Source: Pseudonocardia hierapolitana (GTDB lineage: Bacteria; Actinomycetota; Actinomycetes; Mycobacteriales; Pseudonocardiaceae). From it: a stretch of 64,000 nucleotides of DNA. Numbering within the stretch: the stretch's first letter is position 1; each line of letters opens with the position of its first letter. The translations under genes were made by a program, and so were the position numbers. Location: the NCBI RefSeq assembly GCF_007994075.1, contig NZ_VIWU01000001.1, positions 3,658,001-3,722,000 on the forward strand, written 5' to 3'. A model generated the notes under the pieces. The model was not told the DNA's origin. It searched no databases and saw only the letters and a list, made by a program, of their open reading frames with translations. Below are positions 55,747-64,000 of the stretch, one piece after another.

Positions 55747-55803
55747 CGGTCTCGATACTGTCGGCCTCGGCCACCAGCACGACCAGGAGTCAGTGAGTCA
55801 GAC

Positions 55804-56232
55804 ATGCCCCCCGACAGCTCCGTCCCGGCATCCACCACGCCGGTGCAGGACTACCTCGACCGGCCCGCACTCGGTGCGACCGAGGACCACCTCGTGGTGC
55901 CGCGCTCGCTCGCGCAGTCGATGCCCCTGCGTTGGCAGCAGGTGTTCGTCGGGCTGCTCGCCGACCTGCACGACGCGTACGGGCACCTGCCGTGGCCCGA
56001 CTACAAGGTGGTGCCGAGCCGCTGGGAGCTCCTGGTCGACCTCGACGAGGAGCAGCTCGCAGCCGCGGGCTACCACGCGGACCTCGGTCCGGAGGGGCAG
56101 CTGGAGTACGCCGACGCGGACGAGAACGTGGTGGCCGACCCGGAGCACCACCGGGTGCTCGCCCCGGTGGAGGACCCGCTGCCGCCGGCCTCGGCGGGCC
56201 GCGTGGAACCGCGCCCGGCCGCCCCGCTGTAG
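55804..56232 (+). CDS. Hypothetical protein at the end of the secretion-like operon
   Basis: A 142-residue acidic soluble protein that I do not recognise. The middle is Trp/Tyr-containing and looks folded (LRWQQVFVGLLADLHDAYGHLPWPDYKVVPSRWELL); the last ~45 residues are Pro/Ala/Glu-rich. No signal peptide or membrane segment. It lies 57 bp after the NlpC/P60 gene on the same strand, with AGGAG somewhat far from the ATG. A cytoplasmic accessory of the operon is possible. Confidence 0.65.
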   Translation: MPPDSSVPASTTPVQDYLDRPALGATEDHLVVPRSLAQSMPLRWQQVFVGLLADLHDAYGHLPWPDYKVVPSRWELLVDLDEEQLAAAGYHADLGPEGQLEYADADENVVADPEHHRVLAPVEDPLPPASAGRVEPRPAAPL

Positions 56233-56316
56233 CCGCCCCGGATCCGCCGGTCGGGCGGCCGGTCGAGGCGGGCCGGGAACACGATCGCATTCCCCTGCGT
56301 TGGACGGGTCGAGCAA

Positions 56317-56337
56317 GTTGAGCGTGGCCGACTCAAG
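56317..56337 (+). promoter_or_regulatory. HspR-binding HAIR box 1
   Basis: GTTGAGC-N7-ACTCAAG against the HAIR consensus CTTGAGT-N7-ACTCAAG: right half exact, left half 5 of 7. Confidence 0.8.
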
Positions 56338-56372
56338 ACGTCAGGGGCGCGGTGAGCCGCGCCCGTGGCAGA

Positions 56373-56393
56373 CTTGAGTGAAGGCAGCTCAAG
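56373..56393 (+). promoter_or_regulatory. HspR-binding HAIR box 2
   Basis: CTTGAGT-N7-GCTCAAG, 13 of 14 consensus bases, 26 bp upstream of the dnaK start. With box 1 it predicts HspR autorepression of the operon. Confidence 0.9.
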
Positions 56394-56419
56394 CTACCCC
56401 ATCATCGGAGGCACACACC

Positions 56420-58284
<1,865 letters not shown>

Positions 58285-58288
<4 letters not shown>

Positions 58289-58974
58289 CGACCCACGACC
58301 GCAACGAAGGCGCCGAGAACGGCGACGGGGAGCGGGTCGTGGTCCGGGACCGGCGCCGGATCGACCCGGTCACCGGCGAGGTGCGGCCCCCGGCCGAGCG
58401 GTCGGCCGGGGCCGGCCCCGACGCACCGGAGCAGCCCGCCGAGCAGGCTGTCGGACCGGACTCCGTCGCGGCCGCTGAGCTCGCTTCGCAGGTCGCCGAG
58501 CGCACCGCCGACCTGCAGCGGGTCACCGCGGAGTACGCCAACTACCGGCGGCGCGTCGAGCGCGACCGGGAGAGCGTGCTGGTCGGGGCCCGTGTGCAGT
58601 TCGTGTCCGAGCTGCTCACCGTGCTCGACGACCTCGACCGCGCGGAGGCCCACGGCGACCTCACCGGCCCGTTCAAGTCGGTGGCCGACAAGCTGGTGGC
58701 CGTCACCCAGAAGCTCGGGCTCGAGCCGTTCGGGCTGGAGGGCGAGCCCTTCGACCCGTCCGTCCACGAGGCCGTGCAGCACGAGGCCAGCACCGTCCAG
58801 GGGCCCACGGTCACCGTGGTCTCCGCGGTGCTGCGCCGCGGCTACCGCATCGCCGACCGCGTGCTGCGGCCGGCGATGGTCACGGTGGCCGACCGTGCCG
58901 ACGACCTGGCGCAGGCCGACCCCCGGAACGGCGACGCCACCACCACACCAACCGATCCGGCCGTAGAGCCCTGA
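58285..58974 (+). CDS. grpE: Nucleotide exchange factor GrpE
   Basis: A 229-residue GrpE. A long variable acidic N-terminus precedes the coiled coil ([30 protein letters not shown], quoted part: [11 protein letters not shown]) and the beta-wing domain ([37 protein letters not shown]). It releases ADP from DnaK. The GTG start overlaps the dnaK stop (GTGA). Confidence 0.96.
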
Positions 58975-58993
58975 GACAGGCAGAGGAGGCGGA

Positions 58994-60178
58994 GTGACCC
59001 AGCGGGACTGGATCGAGAAGGACTTCTACCGCGAGCTGGGCGTCGCCTCCGGCGCCTCGGCGGACGAGATCAAGAAGGCGTACCGGAAGCTCGCTCGCGA
59101 GCTGCACCCGGACGCCAATCCCGGCGATGCCAAGGCCGAGGCCCGATTCAAGGCCGTGTCCGAGGCGTACGGGGTGCTGTCCGACGAGAAGAAGCGCCGC
59201 GAGTACGACGAGACTCGTGCGCTCTTCGCCGGTGGCGGCGGGTTCGGCGCCGGGGGCTTCCCCGGTGGCTTCGGGTCCGGCGCCGCCGGTCAGGGCTTCG
59301 ACCTGAACGACCTGTTCGCACGGGCCGGGACCGGGGGAGCCCCCGGTCCCGGCGGGCTCGGTGACCTCTTCGGTGGCCTGTTCGGCAACCGGGGCGCCGG
59401 TCCCACCACCACCCGCAGCCAGCGGGGAGCCGATGTCGAGAGCGAGCTGCGGATCGACTTCGTCGACGCCGTGCGCGGGGCCGAGGTGCAGCTGCGGCTC
59501 ACCTCGCCCGGCCGCTGCGAGCGCTGCGGCGGCACCGGGTCGCGGCCGGGGAGCACCCCGCGCACGTGCCCCACGTGCGGTGGTGTCGGCCTGGTGAGCC
59601 GCAGCCAGGGCGCGTTCGCGTTCTCCGAGCCGTGCCGCGACTGCCGCGGCACCGGCCGGATCATCGACGACCCGTGCCCCGATTGCGCAGGCGACGGCGT
59701 GAGCACGCGCACCCGCACGATCACCGTGCGCATCCCGGCAGGGGTGGCCGACGGTCAGCAGATCCGGCTCAAGGGCCAGGGCGAACCGGGCCGGGGCGGC
59801 GCACCGGCGGGCGACCTGTACGTGAAGGTGCACGTCACGCCCCACCGGCTCTTCGGCCGGTCGGAGCGCAACCCGGACGACCTCACGCTGACCGTTCCGG
59901 TCACCTACCCGGAGCTCGTCCTGGGGAGCACGGTCACCGTGCCCACGCTCGATTCCACGGTGTCGCTGCGGGTCCCGGCCGGCACGGCGAGCGGCCGTAC
60001 CTTCCGGGTGCGCGGGCGCGGGGTGCAGCGCAAGGGCAAGACGGGCGACCTGCTCGTCACCGTCGAGGTGGCGGTGCCGTCCCGGCTCGACGACAAGGCC
60101 ACCGAGGCGTTGGAGTCCTACGCAGAGGCCACGAAGGAGTTCGACCCGCGAGCCGACCTGCTCGGAGGTGCGCGATGA
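58994..60178 (+). CDS. dnaJ: Co-chaperone DnaJ (Hsp40)
   Basis: A 394-residue type I DnaJ. J domain with HPD at residues 38-40, a Gly/Phe-rich region (about 80-135), four CxxCxGxG zinc repeats ([32 protein letters not shown]) and the C-terminal substrate domain. It stimulates DnaK ATPase. GTG 58994 has AGGAGG upstream. Its TGA overlaps the hspR ATG. Confidence 0.97.
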   Translation: MTQRDWIEKDFYRELGVASGASADEIKKAYRKLARELHPDANPGDAKAEARFKAVSEAYGVLSDEKKRREYDETRALFAGGGGFGAGGFPGGFGSGAAGQGFDLNDLFARAGTGGAPGPGGLGDLFGGLFGNRGAGPTTTRSQRGADVESELRIDFVDAVRGAEVQLRLTSPGRCERCGGTGSRPGSTPRTCPTCGGVGLVSRSQGAFAFSEPCRDCRGTGRIIDDPCPDCAGDGVSTRTRTITVRIPAGVADGQQIRLKGQGEPGRGGAPAGDLYVKVHVTPHRLFGRSERNPDDLTLTVPVTYPELVLGSTVTVPTLDSTVSLRVPAGTASGRTFRVRGRGVQRKGKTGDLLVTVEVAVPSRLDDKATEALESYAEATKEFDPRADLLGGAR

Positions 60179-60612
60179 CCACCGATGGCCACGGGCTGCC
60201 GCCCGGCACGAACATGGACAGCCCCATCTTCGTGATCTCCGTGGCGGCCGAGCTCGCGGGCCTGCACGCCCAGACACTGCGCAGCTACGACCGGCTGGGG
60301 CTGGTCAGCCCCGGCCGGGCGGCCGGCGGTGGGCGGCGTTACTCGCCGCGCGACATCGCGCTGCTGCGCGAGGTGCAGCGGCTCTCCCAGGAGCAGGGCG
60401 TCAACCTGGCCGGCATCAAGCGGATCATCGAGCTGGAGCAGGTGGTCGACGAGCTGCGTGGTCGCCTGGAGGAGCTGGAGCAGGAGCTGGCCGCCGCCCG
60501 CGTCGCCGCCGAGCAGGCCGCGGCCGCGGTGCACGCCTCGTACCGGCGTGACCTGGTGCCGGTCGACCGGCGCCAGGCACTCGTCGTCTGGCGGCCGAAG
60601 CCACGCAAGTAG
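60175..60612 (+). CDS. hspR: Heat-shock repressor HspR (MerR family)
   Basis: A 145-residue MerR-type repressor. The winged helix reads [29 protein letters not shown] (quoted part: [18 protein letters not shown]), followed by a coiled coil ([18 protein letters not shown]) and a basic end. It binds HAIR sequences, two of which lie upstream of dnaK, closing a feedback loop in which DnaK acts as co-repressor. ATGA overlap with dnaJ. Confidence 0.95.
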   Translation: MTTDGHGLPPGTNMDSPIFVISVAAELAGLHAQTLRSYDRLGLVSPGRAAGGGRRYSPRDIALLREVQRLSQEQGVNLAGIKRIIELEQVVDELRGRLEELEQELAAARVAAEQAAAAVHASYRRDLVPVDRRQALVVWRPKPRK

Positions 60613-60625
60613 CAGGTCCTGCTGG

Positions 60626-61891
60626 TCACGGCGAGGCCGTCAGCGAGCCGCGCCGGGCCAGCATGCTGATGATCACGGCGCTCGCCGCGGGCACGCCCGC
60701 GAGCACCAGCCATGGCACGGCCGGTGCCGCCACCGCGGGGTCGAGCAAGGCACCCACCACGGTGCTGCCGGCGAGCACGGCGACCCCGCCGGCCGAGGAC
60801 AGCACCCCGAAGTAGACGCCGAGCCGCCGCTCGCCTGCGAGCCGGGGGACGAGGTCCTGGGCGACGGGGACGGCGAGCATCTCCCCGGCGGTGAGCAGCA
60901 CGACCATCGTCACGGCCGGCCACAGCGGCACGCCTGCGGTGGATCCGGGCAGCAGCACGGCGATCGCCACCGTGAGGAACGACAGGGCCATGAGCCCGAA
61001 TCCGAGCACGATCGCGCGAGCCGCACCGATCCGGCGGCCCCACCGGGTAGCCGGCAGCTGCCCGGCGATCACCATCACGGAGGCGAGCACGAAGAGCCAG
61101 CCCAGTGCGGCCTGATCACCGGTGGCCCTGCGCAGCTCGGCGGGCAAGGCCAGGTAGAGCTGGTTGTAGCAGAGCAGGTAGCCGGAGTAGCCCGCCGCGA
61201 ACGCCATGAACCGCCGGTTGCGCACCACCTCGGCCCACCCGGCGAGCACGCGCTCGCCGGCGTGCTGCGGGGGTCGGCGCGGCAGCCACCGCAGGTGGGC
61301 GAGACCGATCAGCACGAACACGACGGCGGCCACGAGACACGAGAGCCGGAACCCGACGGCGAGCAGCGACGCGCCGAGAAGTGGCCCCACGACGGTGCCG
61401 ACCTGGCCGCTGATCGCGAGCATCGCGAACACGTCCGCCCGGGCGGGCCCGCCCGCCTCCGCCTGCTCGCCGGCCTCCCGGGCGAGGGACGACTCCACGG
61501 CAGGCGAGAACAGGGCTGCTGCGAACCCGGTCAGCATGGCGCCTGCGAGCACGGCCGGCAGGCTCTCGGCGATCCCGAGCAGGACGAAACCGGCGGCCCG
61601 GAGCGCGCAGCCGGCGAGGACGACCGGCTTCGCGCCGATCCGGTCGGTGAGCGTGCCGCCGACGACGAACAGGCCCTGCTGGCTGAAGGTGCGCAGGCCG
61701 AGTACGAGCCCGACCACCGCGCCGGCGAGCGCGAGGTTCTCCGTGAGGTGCGTCGCCAGGTAGGGCAGCACCATGTAGAAGCCGATGTTGAAGGCCAGCT
61801 GGGTGAGCACGAGGAGCCGCATGACCCGGGGCAGGCGGCCGAAGTCGCGCAGCGCACCGAAGCGGCGCCCCGCAGGCGCGGTGGTCGTCAT
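60626..61891 (-). CDS. MFS transporter
   Basis: A 421-residue transporter with twelve predicted helices, resembling the MdtH-like and actinobacterial drug-export group. The loop 2-3 motif GGTLTDRIGAKPVVL is motif A. ATG 61891 is preferred; it follows TAGTAG (61901-61906) by 9 nt, with TTGGCA 18 bp further up, so a separate leader is short or absent. An in-frame ATG at 61900 is possible. It is convergent with hspR (13 bp) and divergent from the peptide-binding protein gene. Confidence 0.86.
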   Translation of the reverse strand: MTTTAPAGRRFGALRDFGRLPRVMRLLVLTQLAFNIGFYMVLPYLATHLTENLALAGAVVGLVLGLRTFSQQGLFVVGGTLTDRIGAKPVVLAGCALRAAGFVLLGIAESLPAVLAGAMLTGFAAALFSPAVESSLAREAGEQAEAGGPARADVFAMLAISGQVGTVVGPLLGASLLAVGFRLSCLVAAVVFVLIGLAHLRWLPRRPPQHAGERVLAGWAEVVRNRRFMAFAAGYSGYLLCYNQLYLALPAELRRATGDQAALGWLFVLASVMVIAGQLPATRWGRRIGAARAIVLGFGLMALSFLTVAIAVLLPGSTAGVPLWPAVTMVVLLTAGEMLAVPVAQDLVPRLAGERRLGVYFGVLSSAGGVAVLAGSTVVGALLDPAVAAPAVPWLVLAGVPAASAVIISMLARRGSLTASP

Positions 61892-61900
61892 TGCTGCCAA

Positions 61901-61999
61901 CTACTAGCATCTGCCGCAAGGATGTGCCAAAGCCGGGCTGGTATGCATCCATGCACGTAAGTGCACTTATTTGACAGGTTGTACATACCTGCAGATGAT
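61901..61999. promoter_or_regulatory. Divergent promoters of the MFS and ABC importer genes
   Basis: Minus strand: TTGGCA (61925-61930) and TAGTAG (61901-61906), 18-bp spacer. Plus strand: TTGACA (61971-61976) with GATGAT (61994-61999), 17-bp spacer. A dyad TGCAC-GTAA-GTGCA (61952-61965) lies between and may bind a shared regulator. Confidence 0.55.
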
Positions 62000-62036
62000 C
62001 CGTGCGCCGCCTCCCCGATCGTGTGAAAGGCCCTCG

Positions 62037-63578
62037 ATGCGCAGCGCACACCTGCACCGGTGCTCCGTCCTCACGGTCGTGGTGACGGTGCTGGCACTCT
62101 TCGCCGCGTGCGGTCGCGGGCCGGGCACGGACGGCGGCACGCCGGTGCCGGACGGCGAGCTGCGGATCGCCCCGCAGTTCTCCCCGCGCTCGGGGTACGC
62201 GATCGACACCGACGACCCGTACATCCTCACCCAGCTCGGCGTCACCGAGGCGCTGACCAGCGCCACGGCCGACGGGCAGGTGCGCCCGGCGCTCGCGGAG
62301 TCCTGGACGCAGGTCGATCCGCTCACCTGGCGGTTCGTGCTGCGTGCTGGAGTGACGTTCCACGACGGCACTCCATTGACGCCGGCCGCCGTCGTCACGG
62401 CGCTCGGCCATGTGGCCGGGGTCGCGGCGCCGCCGCGGGCGCTGCGCGGGCTCGGCCTGACCGTCGTCGAGGACGGCGCGAACTCCGTGCAGGTCGCGAC
62501 GACGCATCCGGACCCGATCCTGCCGCTGCGGATGAGCAGCCCGAACGCTGTGATCCTCGCCGCGTCCGCCTACACCGGCGGCGCGCCTTCCGTGATCGGG
62601 ACGGGCACCGGGCCCATGCGGCTCACCGCGGTGGAGGGCGCGCAGCGGGCATCGCTGGAGCGGTTCGACGGCTACTGGGGCGGCCGGCCTGCGCTCGCAC
62701 GGGTGACCACAACGTTCGTCACGGACCCGGCCGCACGAGCTCTCGCGCTCCGGGCAGGCGACGTCGACATCGCACAGGGGCTGCCGGAGTCGTCGCTGCT
62801 GGAGTTCTCGGCGGGTTCGGGGTTCGACGAGCAGACGGTCGCCGCTCCCCGCACGGTCTTGCTGCTGCTGAACCAGTCGGCCGCCCCGTTCTCCGACCCG
62901 CGGATCCGGCAGGCGGTCGCACGAGCCGTCGATCGCACGGCGCTCGCCGAGCAGGCGCTGGCGGGGTCGGCGATCCCGGCCTCCGAGCTGTTCGGCCCCG
63001 CGGTCGCGTGGGGCGCCCACGAGCCGCCGCCCGCGCCCGACATCGAGGGAGCCAAGGCGCTGCTCGTCCAGGCCGGGCACGGTCCCGACAACCCGTTGCC
63101 GGTGCGGCTCTGGACCTACCAGAACCGCCCGGAGCTGCCCACGCTCGCCACGGCCGTGCAGGCGATGCTGCGCGAGGTCGGCATCGACGCCGAGATCCGG
63201 ATCGGCGAGTACGGCACCCAGGAACCGGAGGTGCTCGCGGGCCGCTACGACATGTTCCTGCTCTCCCGCAGCTACCTCACGGATGTGCCGGACGCGGGCG
63301 CGACGCTGCGGAGCGACTACGCCTGCGACGGCTCCTACAACCTCAACCACTACTGCTCGCCCGCGTTCGACTCCTTGGTCGCCAGGCTCGACACGGCCAC
63401 GGATGCCGGCACGCGTCAGGACGTCTTCCGCGCGGCCGCCCGCATGCTCGTCGACGACGTGGTCGGCGTTCCGCTCGTGCACTCGCAGGAGAACGGCGTC
63501 TCCCGGAACGTGGTCGGCTACACGCTCGACCCGATGGCGAAGCAGCTGGTGACGTCGCAGCTCGCCGTCACCGGATGA
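62037..63578 (+). CDS. ABC transporter substrate-binding lipoprotein, family 5
   Basis: A 513-residue solute-binding protein of the oligopeptide/nickel family. The signal peptide ends at FAAC (Cys25), probably lipidated although Phe at -3 is unusual. Family-5 blocks are visible: PALAESWTQVDPLTWRFVLR, VTFHDGTPLT, and RYDMFLLSR. GAAAGG precedes the ATG. The TGA overlaps the ATG of a permease gene (ATGA), so an importer operon begins here. Substrate (peptide, nickel chelate or opine) is not predictable. Confidence 0.9.
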   Translation: MRSAHLHRCSVLTVVVTVLALFAACGRGPGTDGGTPVPDGELRIAPQFSPRSGYAIDTDDPYILTQLGVTEALTSATADGQVRPALAESWTQVDPLTWRFVLRAGVTFHDGTPLTPAAVVTALGHVAGVAAPPRALRGLGLTVVEDGANSVQVATTHPDPILPLRMSSPNAVILAASAYTGGAPSVIGTGTGPMRLTAVEGAQRASLERFDGYWGGRPALARVTTTFVTDPAARALALRAGDVDIAQGLPESSLLEFSAGSGFDEQTVAAPRTVLLLLNQSAAPFSDPRIRQAVARAVDRTALAEQALAGSAIPASELFGPAVAWGAHEPPPAPDIEGAKALLVQAGHGPDNPLPVRLWTYQNRPELPTLATAVQAMLREVGIDAEIRIGEYGTQEPEVLAGRYDMFLLSRSYLTDVPDAGATLRSDYACDGSYNLNHYCSPAFDSLVARLDTATDAGTRQDVFRAAARMLVDDVVGVPLVHSQENGVSRNVVGYTLDPMAKQLVTSQLAVTG

Positions 63579-64000
63579 TCATCCGTCGCCTCGTGTCGCT
63601 GCCCGCGGCCGTCCTGGTCGCGTCCGTGCTGATCTTCCTGCTGCCGCGGCTCGCCGGCGTGGACACCGTCCGTGCCGTGCTGCGGACCCGGGTGGCGGAG
63701 GCCGAGCCCGACCCGGTGGTCGCGGCGCGGGTGGCCGCCGAGCTCGGGCTCGACCGACCGTTGCCGGAGCAGTTCCTCCGCTGGTTCGGGCACGTCCTCA
63801 CCGGCGATCTCGGGCTGTCGTACGCGACCCGCGCGCCCGTTGCCCCGCAACTCACGTCGGCGCTCGGCGTGTCTGCGGTGCTCACGGTGCTGGCGCTCGC
63901 GCTCGCCGCGGCGATCGGGATACCCGCCGGGGTGCACGCGGCCCGCCGCCCGGGAGGGCTGGTGGACCGGATCGTGACGGTGACGTCGGTGCTGGGGGTC
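63575..64000 (+). CDS. ABC transporter permease, DppB/OppB type (partial)
   Basis: The first 142 codons of a permease cut off by the window end. It has an N-terminal membrane helix (LVSLPAAVLVASVLIFLLPRL), the periplasmic loop with AAELGLDRPLPEQFLRWFGHVLTGDLGLSY typical of DppB (quoted part: GLDRPLPEQFLRW) and the start of the core domain. It overlaps the binding-protein gene and should pair with a DppC-type permease and ATPases beyond the window. Confidence 0.9.
   Translation, partial: MIIRRLVSLPAAVLVASVLIFLLPRLAGVDTVRAVLRTRVAEAEPDPVVAARVAAELGLDRPLPEQFLRWFGHVLTGDLGLSYATRAPVAPQLTSALGVSAVLTVLALALAAAIGIPAGVHAARRPGGLVDRIVTVTSVLGV

Noticed and set aside
40935..56232. Integrative element using tRNA-Gly as attachment site for the secretion-like operon
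   Set aside because: No integrase, no duplicate of the tRNA 3' end was noticed, and ordinary genes (dcd, Fe-S reductase) lie between the tRNA and the operon.
61116..63482. Minus-strand ORF of 788 codons opposite the peptide-binding protein
   Set aside because: Shadow frame that also runs into the MFS gene out of frame. The plus strand has a lipobox and family-5 motifs.

Overview
The window is high-GC actinobacterial DNA. GTG starts are frequent and 1-14 nt gene overlaps are common. It carries the actinobacterial dnaK-grpE-dnaJ-hspR operon with HspR (HAIR) boxes, a FadE5-type acyl-CoA dehydrogenase, a mycobacterial-type LexA box, homologues of the mycobacterial iniA/iniC dynamins, and several leaderless-looking promoters. 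A member of the Pseudonocardiaceae or a close relative is my best guess; the genus is inference. No rRNA, CRISPR array, transposase or integrase was seen.

Layout. 1-7.3 kb: a sugar locus with GH2 beta-galactosidase and a LacI repressor on one strand, divergent from an ABC importer (two permeases and a lipoprotein binding protein, no ATPase), with two LacI-type operators between them. 7.4-13.5 kb: PadR regulator plus SDR, a fadE5-like gene, a Tat-exported amidase, and two cytidylyltransferases (RfbF and an IspD/TarI-like protein). 13.7-26.7 kb: an expanded ini-like locus. It has a large IniR-like LuxR regulator, the dynamin pair IniA/IniC, three proteins with an IniB-type N-terminal domain (two with long Asp/Asn/Gly/Ser-rich repeats), and a membrane-anchored Hsp70-type ATPase with a small membrane protein. 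A CGNR regulator and an alpha/beta hydrolase sit inside it. 26.7-40.6 kb: ordinary accessory and housekeeping genes, many as divergent regulator/target pairs (WYL/UvrA paralogue, NmrA-like/HxlR, APH-like/DinB, HxlR/MFS, AraC/RibD-like). 40.9-48.0 kb: tRNA-Gly(CCC), a divergent WecB-like protein, dcd, a methyltransferase, an AraC regulator, a membrane protein and a large Fe-S reductase. 48.4-56.2 kb: a compact type IV secretion-like operon (VirB2/TrbC-like, PrgI/VirB3-like, VirB4-like, VirB6/TrbL-like, VirB8-like and an NlpC/P60 hydrolase) with no relaxase, coupling protein or integrase in the window. 56.3-60.6 kb: the dnaK heat-shock operon. 60.6-64 kb: an MFS exporter and the start of an oligopeptide-type ABC importer that runs off the end.

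How the parts may work together. The ini-like locus looks like one envelope-stress module. From family knowledge, a LuxR ATPase would sense stress, the dynamins would remodel membrane, and the IniB-like proteins may act as scaffolds. The membrane-anchored Hsp70 ATPase is divergent from the iniB-like genes across a G-rich promoter. The two repeat-bearing iniB-like genes share several upstream elements, which argues for co-regulation. The tRNA-Gly, dcd, Fe-S reductase and dnaK operon resemble a conserved actinobacterial neighbourhood (from memory, Rv0321-Rv0353 in M. tuberculosis), with the secretion-like operon lying inside it.
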